64,000 nt of DNA from Streptomyces sp. JH14 (GTDB lineage: Bacteria; Actinomycetota; Actinomycetes; Streptomycetales; Streptomycetaceae): the NCBI RefSeq assembly GCF_029428675.1, contig NZ_JAJNEL010000001.1, positions 1,550,001-1,614,000 of the forward strand, given 5' to 3'. Each line of letters begins with the position of its first letter. Position 1 is the stretch's first letter. The notes beneath the pieces are model-generated. The model searched no databases. It worked only from the letters and a program-made list of their open reading frames with translations, and was not told where the DNA came from. This document shows positions 19,361 to 28,185 of this stretch, piece by piece. The position numbers and the translations under genes were made by a program.

Positions 19361-19930
19361 CTACAGGGTGGCGAGGAAGCCGAGCGAGACCTTCCAGGTC
19401 AGGTCGGCCGACGCCGCGTCGAAGTCCGGCAGTTCCGGGTCCGTGAAGAGGTGACCGGCGCCGGGGTACCGGTAGACCTCGACATCGGCACCGGTCCGCT
19501 GCATCTGCAGATACCAGGAGTTCAGCCAGTCGTGCGTCTCGAACGGATCCGGGTCGGCGACGTGCAGCTGTACGGGCAGCTCCTCGACCGATGCGTTCTC
19601 CGCGATGTCCGACGTGCCGTGGAAGAGCAGCAGTCCGCGCGCCTTCTTGTCGCCGAGTGCCAGGGTCTGGGCGGTGGACGCGCCGAAGGAGAAGCCCGCG
19701 TAGACCAGGCCGCGCTCGGAGTACGGTGCGGCGGCCAGCACGGCGCGCCTGAGCAGTTCGTCCTTGCCCACCTCGTCCTTGAAGGCCATGCCCTCCTCGA
19801 CGGTGTCGAACGTGCGCCCGCCGAAGAGGTCGGGCACGTGCACCTCGTGCCCGGCGGCGCGCAGCCGGGCGGCGGCGGCGTGCACCGCGGGGCGCAGGCC
19901 GTACGTCGAGTGGAAAAGCATGATGTCCAT
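19361..19930 (-). CDS. Dienelactone hydrolase family alpha/beta hydrolase
   Basis: A 189-residue small alpha/beta hydrolase of the dienelactone hydrolase family. The nucleophile elbow reads GFSFGAS, so the nucleophile is serine rather than the cysteine of true dienelactone hydrolases; Asp in VADPDPFE and His in GAGHLF complete the likely triad. The substrate is unknown. No signal peptide is present, so it is cytoplasmic. The ATG at 19930 gives MDIMLFHSTYG, the usual family N-terminus; an ATG three codons upstream at 19939 is equally possible, and neither has a clear ribosome site. It follows the GNAT gene by 129 bases. Confidence 0.82.
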   Translation of the reverse strand: MDIMLFHSTYGLRPAVHAAAARLRAAGHEVHVPDLFGGRTFDTVEEGMAFKDEVGKDELLRRAVLAAAPYSERGLVYAGFSFGASTAQTLALGDKKARGLLLFHGTSDIAENASVEELPVQLHVADPDPFETHDWLNSWYLQMQRTGADVEVYRYPGAGHLFTDPELPDFDAASADLTWKVSLGFLATL

Positions 19931-20059
19931 GGGAGCCATGGTGCCAGTTGTGCGCGACAGCACGCAGAACGGCGGGCGGTCCCGTCGTCGGCGCAGGCTC
20001 CCTGCCCGGCCGCTGCAGGCGCACCGGGGGGTGCCGCCCCGCTGGTGCGGCGCAGTCGG

Positions 20060-20539
20060 TCAGAGGCTCCGGCGCATCGCCCGGTGGGCGATTCCCGCGT
20101 CCGGGAATTCGGGGCCGTACGCCACGTACCCGAGCCGCTCGTAGAAGCCGAGCGCATGGGTCTGTGCGTGCAGGTCCACGACGGCGAGCCCCAGCTCTCG
20201 GGCCGCGTCCTCGATGGCCCGCACCAGCGCCACGCCGACTCCGAGGCCGCGTGCCCGCTTGGTCACCGCGAGCCGGCCGAGCGAGCCGACGGTGAGGTCG
20301 CCACCGGTCTTGGCGGCCACCCCCGCGCCGTGCAGAAGCCGTCCCGTGCCGAGCGTCGAGCCGTCCGCCGCGACGGCGATGACATGCACCGCGTCCGCGT
20401 CGTAGGCGTCGTACTCGATCTCCTCGGGCACGTTCTGCTCGCCGACGAAGACCTCCTTGCGGACCTGGAAGCAGGCCGCGCGGTCGCTCTCGTCGACGGC
20501 TGTGCGGGTGGTGTACGGGGTCCGGGTGCCGGTGGTCAT
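20060..20539 (-). CDS. GNAT family N-acetyltransferase
   Basis: A 159-residue acetyltransferase. The acetyl-CoA loop is seen in [20 protein letters not shown] (R/Q-x-x-G-x-G/A type, about 95-115), followed by [16 protein letters not shown], the conserved C-terminal strand and helix of the ElaA-like group. The substrate is unknown. The start ATG overlaps the rluD stop in the sequence ATGA, so the gene is translated by coupling after rluD. Longer upstream frames run inside rluD and are not real. Confidence 0.85.
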   Translation of the reverse strand: MTTGTRTPYTTRTAVDESDRAACFQVRKEVFVGEQNVPEEIEYDAYDADAVHVIAVAADGSTLGTGRLLHGAGVAAKTGGDLTVGSLGRLAVTKRARGLGVGVALVRAIEDAARELGLAVVDLHAQTHALGFYERLGYVAYGPEFPDAGIAHRAMRRSL

Positions 20540-21477
20540 TCGCTCTCCGCCGCGATCGTGTCCAGTGCGTGCTGGAGGTCGTCCGGGTAACTGCTGGTGA
20601 ACTCCACCCAGCTGCCGTCCGACGGGTGCTCGAAGCCGAGCCGGACCGCGTGCAGCCACTGTCTCGTGAGCTTGAGGCGCCTGGCCATCGTCGGGTCGGC
20701 GCCGTACGTCAGGTCGCCGACGCAGGGGTGACGGTGGGCGGACATGTGCACCCGGATCTGGTGGGTGCGGCCCGTCTCCAGCTTGATGTCGAGGAGGCTG
20801 GCCGCCCGGTAGGCCTCGATGAGGTCGTAGTGCGTCACGGAGGGCTTGCCCTCGGCCGTGACGGCCCACTTGTAGTCGAGGTTGGGGTGGCGCCCGATGG
20901 GGGCGTCGATGGTGCCGCTCATCGGGTCCGGGTGGCCCTGGACCAGCGCGTGGTACTTCTTCTCGACGACCCGGTCGCGGAACTGGGCCTTCAGCAGTGT
21001 GTAGGCCCGCTCGGACTTGGCGACGACCATCAGGCCGGAGGTGCCGACGTCGAGACGGTGCACGATGCCCTGGCGCTCGGCGGCGCCCGACGTCGAGATC
21101 CGGTACCCGGCCGCGGCGAGACCGCCGATGACGGTGGTGCCGGTCCAGCCGGGGCTCGGGTGGGCGGCCACTCCGACCGGCTTGACGATCACGACGATGT
21201 CGTCGTCGTCGTGCACGATCTCCATGCCCTCGACGGGCTCGGCGACGATCTGCACGGGAGCGGGTGCCTGCGGCATCTCCACTTCCAGCCAGGCGCCGCC
21301 CTGCACCCGCTCGGACTTCCCGACCACCGCGCCGTCCACCTGCACCTTTCCGGCGACGGCCAGCTCGGCGGCCTTGGTGCGGGAGAACCCGAACATCCGG
21401 GAGATGGCGGCGTCGACACGCTCGCCCTCCAGACCGTCGGGTACGGGCAGGGTTCGGACCTCGGGATACGTACTCAC
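20536..21477 (-). CDS. rluD: 23S rRNA pseudouridine synthase, RluD family
   Basis: A 313-residue RNA pseudouridine synthase. An S4 RNA-binding domain (about 16-75) is followed by the catalytic domain with HRLDVGTSG (catalytic Asp 143) and the [11 protein letters not shown] motif. RluD family enzymes modify uridines in helix 69 of 23S rRNA, which helps ribosome assembly. The GTG start gives [13 protein letters not shown]. It is 23 bases downstream of lspA on the same strand, an order kept in many Gram-positive bacteria, and overlaps the GNAT gene by four bases. Confidence 0.93.
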   Translation of the reverse strand: MSTYPEVRTLPVPDGLEGERVDAAISRMFGFSRTKAAELAVAGKVQVDGAVVGKSERVQGGAWLEVEMPQAPAPVQIVAEPVEGMEIVHDDDDIVVIVKPVGVAAHPSPGWTGTTVIGGLAAAGYRISTSGAAERQGIVHRLDVGTSGLMVVAKSERAYTLLKAQFRDRVVEKKYHALVQGHPDPMSGTIDAPIGRHPNLDYKWAVTAEGKPSVTHYDLIEAYRAASLLDIKLETGRTHQIRVHMSAHRHPCVGDLTYGADPTMARRLKLTRQWLHAVRLGFEHPSDGSWVEFTSSYPDDLQHALDTIAAESE

Positions 21478-21500
21478 CAGTCGAGTATGCCTTGCCCCTG

Positions 21501-22088
21501 CTAGTCCTTGTGCACGGTGCCGTCGGGGTCCAGGCCCCTGAAGGAAAGGATCACGATCAGAATGCCGCCGCAGACGATGGCGGAGTCCGCGAGGTTGAAG
21601 ACGGCGAAGTGGGCGGGGGCGATGAAGTCCACGACCGCGCCCTTGAAGATGCCGGGCGAGCGGAAGATCCGGTCGGTGAGGTTGCCGAGCGCACCGCCGA
21701 GCAGCAGACCGAGCGCGATGGCCCACGGCAGGCTGTAGAGCTTGCGTGCCAGCCGGGCGATGACGACGATCACCGTCGCGGCGATAACCGTGAAGATCAC
21801 CGTGAACGCCTCACCGATGCCGAAGGCGGCGCCCGCGTTCCGGATCGCGTCGAACCGGAGCCAGTCACCGAGGATGTCGATGGGCTCGTGGTGCTCCAGC
21901 TTCGCGACCACGATCATCTTGCTGATCAGGTCGAGCAGATAGGCGAAGACGGCCACGGCGAAGAGCACCACGATCTTCCGTTTGCCCTTGCCCCGGACCT
22001 CGCCGGTGACCGTGTCCTCGCTCTTGCCCTCGGCCCCCTCGGCTTCAGGGATGTCCGGCGTACTGATGATGCGCTCCGCCTCTGCCAC
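21501..22088 (-). CDS. lspA: Lipoprotein signal peptidase
   Basis: A 195-residue signal peptidase II, which removes signal peptides from diacylglyceryl-modified prolipoproteins in the membrane. Four membrane segments are visible (about 38-56, 95-113, 119-137, 163-183), and the two catalytic aspartates lie in NLTDR (Asp 139) and NLADSA (Asp 168). A charged N-terminal extension of about 37 residues, longer than in E. coli, is typical of actinobacteria. The GTG start at 22088 is assigned by family length. It lies between the DksA-like gene upstream and rluD downstream, all on one strand. Confidence 0.95.
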   Translation of the reverse strand: MAEAERIISTPDIPEAEGAEGKSEDTVTGEVRGKGKRKIVVLFAVAVFAYLLDLISKMIVVAKLEHHEPIDILGDWLRFDAIRNAGAAFGIGEAFTVIFTVIAATVIVVIARLARKLYSLPWAIALGLLLGGALGNLTDRIFRSPGIFKGAVVDFIAPAHFAVFNLADSAIVCGGILIVILSFRGLDPDGTVHKD

Positions 22089-22146
22089 GTGAGTCCCTCA
22101 ACCTAGGTTCCTGACCGATGACGAGGGTACGACACACCTGCATGGA

Positions 22147-22941
22147 TCAGCCGCGGCGCTCCTGCTTCTGTTTGTCCTCGACACAGAGCGTGGCGCGGGG
22201 GAAGGCCTGCATCCGCGCCTTGCCGATCGGCTTGCCGCAGATCTCACACAGTCCGTACGTCCCCGCGTCGAGCCTGGCCAGCGCCCGCTCGGTCTGTTCC
22301 AGCATCTCCGTGGCATTGGCGGCGAGCGCCATCTCGTGCTCGCGGGTGATGTTCTTCGTGCCGGTGTCGGCCTCGTCGTCACCCGCCCCGTTGCCGGAGT
22401 CCCTCATCAGGCCGGCGAGCGCGACCCCCGAGGCCTCCAGTTCGCTGCGCAGCCGCATGATCTCGCTGGTCAGCTCGGCCCGGGCCTCCGCGACCTCCTC
22501 CGGCGTCCAGGGGTCCTCACCGGGCCGTACGGCCAGTTCCCCCGGCGCTGTCGCGGCAGCCCGGGCGGGCGGCACCGGCGCCGTGTCCTGGGCGGCCGTG
22601 CGGGTCCGGGCTGCGCTCTTCTTGGCTACCACCGTGTGGGCTCCTGTCTGCTCGGCGGCCTCGGCCGCCCCCGTGGCCGCCGCAGCGGCCTTCTTCGAAG
22701 CCTTCTTGACCGCGCTCTTCTTCGCCGTGGCCTTCTTGGCCGGGGCTTTGCCGGTCGCGGTCTTCTTCGCCACAGTCTTCTTCACCGTGGCCTTCTTCGC
22801 CGCCGTCCGCTTCGCCGCGGCCTTCTCCGGGCCGGGCTCCGCGGCGGTCTCCGGGCCCGCCTCTCCGGTCGTCTCCTCGGCCGCCGCGCCCGTGGATCTC
22901 GCTGACGCCGTTTTCTTTACGGCGGTCTTCTTCGCCACCAT
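22147..22941 (-). CDS. DksA/TraR-like zinc-finger protein with H1-like Lys/Ala tail
   Basis: A 264-residue protein with two parts. Residues 1-95 are Lys/Ala/Thr repeats (AKKTAVKKTA, KKATVKKTVAKKTA and similar), as in histone H1 and actinobacterial HupB tails, so this part should bind nucleic acid. Residues about 140-264 form a DksA/TraR domain with a helical hairpin and a C-terminal zinc-finger region, GLCEICGKPIG and ATLCVED. The ligand positions read C232, C235, C253 and D256, so the usual fourth cysteine is aspartate. DksA family proteins act on RNA polymerase; this may bring DNA or RNA near it. The ATG at 22941 has a GAAGGGG ribosome site. It is divergent from ileS. Confidence 0.85.
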   Translation of the reverse strand: MVAKKTAVKKTASARSTGAAAEETTGEAGPETAAEPGPEKAAAKRTAAKKATVKKTVAKKTATGKAPAKKATAKKSAVKKASKKAAAAATGAAEAAEQTGAHTVVAKKSAARTRTAAQDTAPVPPARAAATAPGELAVRPGEDPWTPEEVAEARAELTSEIMRLRSELEASGVALAGLMRDSGNGAGDDEADTGTKNITREHEMALAANATEMLEQTERALARLDAGTYGLCEICGKPIGKARMQAFPRATLCVEDKQKQERRG

Positions 22942-22954
22942 GGCCGCGGCCCCT

Positions 22955-22986
22955 TCACATATTGTGATCTTGCACGCGAATCGTGC
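22955..22986 (-). promoter_or_regulatory. Two palindromes upstream of the DksA-like gene
   Basis: TCACATATTGTGA (22955-22967) is a perfect 13-base palindrome touching the ribosome site of the DksA-like gene. GCACG-CGAAT-CGTGC (22972-22986) is a second inverted repeat. Either could be an operator or a leader RNA hairpin. No regulator can be named. Confidence 0.35.
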
Positions 22987-23220
22987 TGGGACGATAAATC
23001 GACCCCAGCCCCGCGGCAACGGGGCACGCCGCCGAATCGCCCCTCCCCATGCCGGATCACCACGCGCCTGAATCCGTTGTGCCCAGCTCCCCGCCCCGTA
23101 ATCCGCCTCCCGGCGCCCGCCGGGACTCCGCGCGCCCCGTCTGGCCATTCGGGTCATGCCCGCAGCCGCTGGATAAACCGGTCGGCCGCCGCCCGTACGG
23201 GCCCGTACACTGGCCCCAGC

Positions 23221-23469
23221 GAGAGGCGTGGATGGGACGAGTAGCGTCGTACGCAGCCAGGAGCGACCCGGGGACGGTGAGAGCCCGGGGGCGAGCGCGT
23301 CGTGAAAATCACCCGGAGCCGTCGGAAGAACGCCGCAAGGCAAGTAGAACCGGCATCGCGACCCCAATGAGGGGGCCACGGGCGCACACCCGCGGCCAAG
23401 GAGGGTGGTACCGCGGGAGCCGGCTCGGTTCTCGTCCCTCCGACGGAAGTGGAAAACGTCCGCCGGAGG
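23221..23469 (+). ncRNA. T-box leader of ileS (isoleucine, translational type)
   Basis: A complete tRNA-sensing T-box leader. Stem I has the AGTA bulge element (23240-23243), a distal hairpin CCCGGG/CCCGGG (23267-23272 with 23284-23289) around the 11-base loop GACGGTGAGAG, and a specifier loop in GTGAAAATCACCC with the Ile codon ATC at 23308-23310. A stem II motif AAGTAGAACCGG follows. The conserved T-box itself is AAGGAGGGTGGTACCGCGG (23398-23416), whose bulge pairs the tRNA acceptor end. The last hairpin, CCTCCGACGG (23437-23446) with CCGCCGGAGG (23460-23469), hides the ileS ribosome site, so control is by translation initiation: uncharged tRNA-Ile opens it. A possible -10 box TACACT is at 23206-23211. 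Confidence 0.93.
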
Positions 23470-23479
23470 ATTCCTGCCC

Positions 23480-26400
23480 ATGACATCGCCGCAGTACCGC
23501 CAGGTACCCGCCCAGGTCGACCTGCCCGCGCTGGAGCACGCCGTGCTCGACTTCTGGCGCGAGAGCAAGGTCTTCGCCAAGAGCCTCGAACAGTCCGAGG
23601 GCCGCCCCGAGTGGGTCTTCTACGAGGGCCCGCCGACCGCCAACGGCATGCCCGGTGCCCACCACATCGAGGCCCGTGTCTTCAAGGACGTCTTCCCCCG
23701 CTTCCGCACCATGCAGGGCTACCACGTCGGCCGCAAGGCCGGCTGGGACTGCCACGGGCTGCCGGTCGAGCTCGCGGTCGAGAAGGAGCTGGGCTTCAAC
23801 GGCAAGAAGGACATCGAGGCGTACGGCATCGCCGAGTTCAACGCCAAGTGCCGCGAGTCCGTGACCCGTCACACCGACGCGTTCGCCGAGCTCACGACCC
23901 GGATGGGCTACTGGGTCGACCTGGACGACGCGTACCGCACGATGGACCCGTCGTACGTGGACTCCGTCTGGTGGTCCCTGAAGGAGATCTTCAACAAGGA
24001 CCTGCTGGTCCAGGACCACCGCGTCGCCCCGTGGTGTCCGCGCTGCGGCACCGGCCTCTCGGACCACGAGCTGGCGCAGGGATACGAGACGGTCGTCGAC
24101 CCCTCGGTCTTCGTACGCTTCCCGCTCACCTCCGGCCCGCTGGCCGGCGAGGCCGCACTGCTGGTCTGGACGACGACCCCCTGGACGCTGGTCTCCAACA
24201 CCGCCGTCGCCGCGCACCCCGACGTCACGTACGTCGTCGCGACCGACGGCGAGGAGAAGCTCGTCGTCGCCCAGCCCCTCGTGGAGAAGTCGCTCGGCGA
24301 GGGCTGGGAGCTCACCGGCCAGTCCTTCACCGGCCGCGAGATGGAGCGCTGGGAGTACGAGCGCCCCTTCGCCCTGGTCGACTTCCCGGCCCCGGCGCAC
24401 TACGTCGTCAACGCCGAGTACGTGACGACCGAGGACGGTACGGGTCTGGTCCACCAGTCCCCCGCGTTCGGTGAGGACGACCTCAAGGTCTGCCGCGCGT
24501 ACGGTCTGCCGGTCGTGAACCCGGTCCGCCCCGACGGCACCTTCGAGGAGAAGCTGCCGCTCGTCGGCGGCGTCTTCTTCAAGAAGGCCGACGAGGCGCT
24601 CACCGAGGACCTGGCCGCCCGCGGCAGGCTCTTCCGCCACGTCCCGTACGAGCACAGCTACCCGCACTGCTGGCGCTGCCACACGGCGCTGCTGTACTAC
24701 GCGCAGCCGTCCTGGTACATCCGTACGACCGCCATCAAGGACCGGCTCCTCCAAGAGAACGAGAAGACCAACTGGTTCCCGGACTCGGTCAAGAACGGCC
24801 GCTTCGGTGACTGGCTGAACAACAACGTCGACTGGGCGCTGTCCCGGAACCGTTACTGGGGCACCCCGCTGCCGATCTGGCGCTGCGAGGACAACCACCT
24901 CACCTGCGTGGGCTCGCGCGCCGAGCTCACCGACCTCACCGGCGCCGACCAGTCGGACCTGGACCCGCACCGTCCGTTCATCGACGCGATCACGTTCACC
25001 TGCACGCACGAGAACTGCCAGCTGGAGGCGTACCGCGTCCCGGAGGTCATCGACGCCTGGTACGACTCGGGGTCGATGCCGTTCGCACAGTGGGGCTACC
25101 CGTACAAGAACAAGGAGCTGTTCGAGAGCCGCTACCCGGCGCAGTTCATCTCCGAGGCGATCGACCAGACCCGCGGCTGGTTCTACACGCTGATGGCCGT
25201 CGGCACGCTGGTCTTCGACAAGTCGTCGTACGAGAACGTGGTCTGCCTGGGCCACATCCTCGCCGAGGACGGCCGGAAGATGTCCAAGCACCTGGGCAAC
25301 ATCCTCCAGCCGATCCCACTGATGGATCAGCACGGCGCCGACGCGGTCCGCTGGTTCATGGCGGCCGGCGGCTCCCCGTGGGCGGCCCGGCGCGTGGGCC
25401 ACGGCACGATCCAGGAGGTCGTGCGCAAGACCCTCCTCACGTACTGGAACACGGTCGCCTTCCAGGCCCTGTACGCCCGTACGTCGAACTGGGCGCCGTC
25501 CGAGGCCGACCCGGCCCCGGCGGACCGCACGGTCTTGGACCGCTGGCTGCTCAGCGAGCTGAACGCGCTGGTGGACCAGGTCACACAGGCGCTGGAGAGT
25601 TACGACACCCAGCGCGCCGGCAAGCTGCTCTCCGCGTTCGTGGACGACCTGTCCAACTGGTACGTACGCCGCTCCCGCCGCCGCTTCTGGCAGGGCGACA
25701 AGGCGGCGCTGCGGACCCTGCACGAGGTCGTGGAGACGGTCACCCGGCTGATGGCCCCGCTGACCCCGTTCCTCACGGAGCGGGTCTGGCAGGACCTGGT
25801 CGTCCCGGTCACCGCGGACGCCCCTGAGTCGGTCCACCTCTCCACCTGGCCGAAGGCGGACCTCACGGCCATCGACCCGGCGCTCTCCACCCAGATGGCG
25901 CTGGTCCGCCGTCTGGTCGAGCTCGGCCGCGCGACGCGCGCCGAGTCGGGCGTCAAGACGCGCCAGCCGCTGTCCCGGGCCCTGGTCGCGGCGTCGGGCT
26001 TCGACACGCTCTCCCCCGACCTGCACGCCCAGATCACGGAGGAACTGAACGTCTCCTCGCTGGCCTCGCTCTCGGAGGTCGGCGGCTCGCTGGTCGACAC
26101 GACGGCGAAGGCGAACTTCCGGGCGCTGGGCAAGCGGTTCGGCAAGGGCGTCCAGGCGGTCGCGAAGGCGGTGGCGAACGCCGACGCGGCGGCCCTGTCC
26201 CTGGCCCTGCGTGAGGGCACGGCGTCGGTGGAGGTGGACGGCGAGACGGTCACCCTCTCCCCCGACGAGGTGATCATCACCGAGACGCCGCGCGAGGGCT
26301 GGTCGGTGGCGTCCGACTCCGGCGCGACGGTCGCGCTGGACCTGGAGATCACCCCGGAGCTGCGCCGTGCGGGGCTGGCCCGTGACGCGATCAGGCTGAT

Positions 26401-26629
26401 CCAGGAGGCCCGCAAGAACAGCGGCCTGGACGTGGCCGACCGCATCGCCGTCCGCTGGACGTCCACGGCGCCGGCGACGGCGGAGGCGCTGACCGAGCAC
26501 GCACCGCTGATCGCGGACGAGGTCCTGGCTGTGGACTATGCGCAGGGCGAGGCGGACGGCTCGTACGGCGAGCCGTTCACGGACGACGGCCTGTCGCTGA
26601 CGTTCCGCCTCCGCAAGACGGAGCAGTAA
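23480..26629 (+). CDS. ileS: Isoleucyl-tRNA synthetase
   Basis: A 1049-residue class I synthetase charging tRNA-Ile. The HIGH-equivalent is GMPGAHHIE (about 56-64) and the KMSKS-equivalent is KMSKH (600-604). The editing (CP1) domain shows VWTTTPWTLVSNTAVA, and WWSLKEIF and WYVRRSRRRFW are typical later motifs. GLPVELAVEKELG and the HH form of the first motif resemble the eukaryote-like IleRS2 group, many of which are mupirocin tolerant; that assignment is my reading of the motifs. The ATG at 23480 is ten bases after GGAGG, and that site is part of the T-box sequester hairpin. Upstream in-frame starts would lie inside the leader. A 16-bp terminator follows. Confidence 0.97.
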   Translation: MTSPQYRQVPAQVDLPALEHAVLDFWRESKVFAKSLEQSEGRPEWVFYEGPPTANGMPGAHHIEARVFKDVFPRFRTMQGYHVGRKAGWDCHGLPVELAVEKELGFNGKKDIEAYGIAEFNAKCRESVTRHTDAFAELTTRMGYWVDLDDAYRTMDPSYVDSVWWSLKEIFNKDLLVQDHRVAPWCPRCGTGLSDHELAQGYETVVDPSVFVRFPLTSGPLAGEAALLVWTTTPWTLVSNTAVAAHPDVTYVVATDGEEKLVVAQPLVEKSLGEGWELTGQSFTGREMERWEYERPFALVDFPAPAHYVVNAEYVTTEDGTGLVHQSPAFGEDDLKVCRAYGLPVVNPVRPDGTFEEKLPLVGGVFFKKADEALTEDLAARGRLFRHVPYEHSYPHCWRCHTALLYYAQPSWYIRTTAIKDRLLQENEKTNWFPDSVKNGRFGDWLNNNVDWALSRNRYWGTPLPIWRCEDNHLTCVGSRAELTDLTGADQSDLDPHRPFIDAITFTCTHENCQLEAYRVPEVIDAWYDSGSMPFAQWGYPYKNKELFESRYPAQFISEAIDQTRGWFYTLMAVGTLVFDKSSYENVVCLGHILAEDGRKMSKHLGNILQPIPLMDQHGADAVRWFMAAGGSPWAARRVGHGTIQEVVRKTLLTYWNTVAFQALYARTSNWAPSEADPAPADRTVLDRWLLSELNALVDQVTQALESYDTQRAGKLLSAFVDDLSNWYVRRSRRRFWQGDKAALRTLHEVVETVTRLMAPLTPFLTERVWQDLVVPVTADAPESVHLSTWPKADLTAIDPALSTQMALVRRLVELGRATRAESGVKTRQPLSRALVAASGFDTLSPDLHAQITEELNVSSLASLSEVGGSLVDTTAKANFRALGKRFGKGVQAVAKAVANADAAALSLALREGTASVEVDGETVTLSPDEVIITETPREGWSVASDSGATVALDLEITPELRRAGLARDAIRLIQEARKNSGLDVADRIAVRWTSTAPATAEALTEHAPLIADEVLAVDYAQGEADGSYGEPFTDDGLSLTFRLRKTEQ

Positions 26630-26638
26630 CACCTGTCC

Positions 26639-26674
26639 CGAGGGCCCGGCCGGAGCATTCCGGCCGGGCCCTCG
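26639..26674 (+). terminator. ileS terminator
   Basis: A perfect 16-bp stem (26639-26654 with 26659-26674) with the loop GCAT, nine bases past the ileS stop. Confidence 0.85.
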
Positions 26675-26912
26675 GCGTGTTCCCCCGCCACCCCAGGCGC
26701 CGCCGACGCCGCGTTCGCGGCCCTCCGCCGCTGCGGAGCAGGTATCCGCGGGCAGCACCCGCGACACCGCCGCCCAAGCCCTTCCGGCGAGAGAGGAGCG
26801 GGGTCCGGGGGCAGCGCCCCGGTTGCGGGAAGGGACGGCGCGGGGGACGAGCCCGCCGCAGGCGCCCCACCCCACCGCACACGGCCGCCGTCCCCGCCCC
26901 GCCCACGGCAAA
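26675..26912. repeat. Intergenic spacer with REP-like GC palindrome
   Basis: This 238-base stretch between the ileS and divIVA terminators holds no supported gene. Its central part, 26795-26822, has GGGTCCGGGGGC followed by a CCCCGG arm, a weak hairpin. The same 12-mer starts the perfect palindrome at 33052-33080, so both look like members of a dispersed intergenic repeat. Confidence 0.4.
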
Positions 26913-26950
26913 AGGGCCGGGCCCCGGGGAAATCCCCGGGGCCCGGCCCT
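26913..26950 (-). terminator. divIVA terminator
   Basis: An 18-base perfect inverted repeat (26913-26930 with 26933-26950) centred on AA, about 40 bases past the divIVA stop. Together with the ileS terminator it isolates the two convergent genes. Confidence 0.85.
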
Positions 26951-26990
26951 CAGCCTGCCGACGGCTACGCGCAGATCGCGCGCACCCCGA

Positions 26991-28136
26991 TCAGTTGTCG
27001 TCCTCGTCGATCAGAAAGCCACGCATCGGCGACGGCGCCTGCTGCATCGGCTGCGGCGCCTGCGGCCGCACCGGTGCCATCGGCTGCGTCATGGCCGGCG
27101 ACATCTGCTGCTGGCCACCGTACGACGGTCCAGCGCCCATGCCCGGGTTGCCACCCATCTGCGGGCCACCGTGACCACCGTGGTTACCGCCCATGGTGTG
27201 GCCCATGGCGCCCGCACCGGCCGGAGCCAGCGAAGGCGACGGCGGCAGCGAAGCAGCCGCCGGGGTCCGCGGCGGGGCCAGCGAGTCGTCCGCCTGGGTC
27301 TCCAGCTGACGCAGCTGGCTCTCCAGGTAGGACTTCAGCCTGGTCCGGTACTCGCGCTCGAAGCCACGCAGGTCCTCGACCTTGCGCTCCAGCGTCGCGC
27401 GGGCCGACTCCAGCGAGCCCATCGCCACGCGGTGCTTCTCCTGCGCGTCCCGCTCCAGCGCGTCCGCCTTGGCACGCGCGTCACGCTCCAGACCCTCGGC
27501 GCGGCTGCGTGCCTCGCCGACGATCTTGTTGGCCTCGGAACGGGCCTCCGCGATCGCCTGGTCGGCGGTCTGCTGCGCGAGCGAGAGGACACGGGCGGCG
27601 CTGTCGCCACCGGGTGCCTGGGGCTGCTGCATCTGCGGCGGCTGCATCTGCTGCATCTGCTGCATCTGCGGCGCGTGGCCCATGGGACCGCCCATGGGGC
27701 CACCCATGGGACCGCCCTGCATGGGGCCATGCTGACCCGGACCGTGCTGACCGGGACCGTGCTGGCCCGGGCCGTGCTGACCCTGGGGGCCGTGACCGCT
27801 GGGACCGGCTGGCAGCTGCGGAGCACCACCGGGCAGCTGGGGCGGACCCATCTGCGGGGGCTGCTGCTGGACCGGCGGACCCGATATGGCGGCGGGCACA
27901 GGTGCCCCGGGCCGGTCCTGCTGCTCCGGCTTCCGCATGCCCTGCTGCTGGTTCTGCGCGGCGGCACGCGTGGCGGCTGCCAGCTTGGCGCGCAGGTCCT
28001 CGTTCTCACGGAGCAGGCGGGTCAGCTCGGACTCGACCTCGTCCAGGAAGGCATCGACCTCGTCCTCGTCATAGCCTTCTCGGAGACGGACGGTCGTGAA
28101 CTGCTTGTTCCGCACGTCCTCGGGGGTCAGCGGCAT
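26991..28136 (-). CDS. divIVA: DivIVA polar growth protein
   Basis: A 381-residue DivIVA (Wag31 in mycobacteria), the coiled-coil protein that marks hyphal tips and directs polar wall growth and branching. The N-terminal lipid-binding domain begins MPLTPEDVRNKQFTTVRLREGYDEDEVDAFLDEVE (a known family start, shown here as two short parts: MPLTPEDVRNKQFTTVR and REGYDEDEVDAFLDEVE). A Gln/Pro/Gly-rich linker (about 65-180) includes tandem GQHGP units and Met/Gly repeats. A long coiled coil (about 185-285) and a Gly/Met-rich tail ending FLIDEDDN follow. GAGGTGAAG precedes the ATG. It is the last gene of the dcw cluster here. Confidence 0.96.
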   Translation of the reverse strand: MPLTPEDVRNKQFTTVRLREGYDEDEVDAFLDEVESELTRLLRENEDLRAKLAAATRAAAQNQQQGMRKPEQQDRPGAPVPAAISGPPVQQQPPQMGPPQLPGGAPQLPAGPSGHGPQGQHGPGQHGPGQHGPGQHGPMQGGPMGGPMGGPMGHAPQMQQMQQMQPPQMQQPQAPGGDSAARVLSLAQQTADQAIAEARSEANKIVGEARSRAEGLERDARAKADALERDAQEKHRVAMGSLESARATLERKVEDLRGFEREYRTRLKSYLESQLRQLETQADDSLAPPRTPAAASLPPSPSLAPAGAGAMGHTMGGNHGGHGGPQMGGNPGMGAGPSYGGQQQMSPAMTQPMAPVRPQAPQPMQQAPSPMRGFLIDEDDN

Positions 28137-28185
28137 CTCTTCTTCACCTCTACGTAGTCGTCGGCAGTCGGCAAGACCGTATCGC

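Noticed and set aside
23309..26911. A 1200-codon minus-strand frame opposite ileS
   Set aside because: Covers ileS and its T-box and has no motif. The synthetase reading is certain.
27690..27800. Regular direct repeats that resemble a short CRISPR-like array
   Set aside because: They encode tandem GQHGP units in the DivIVA linker, are in frame, and lack variable spacers.
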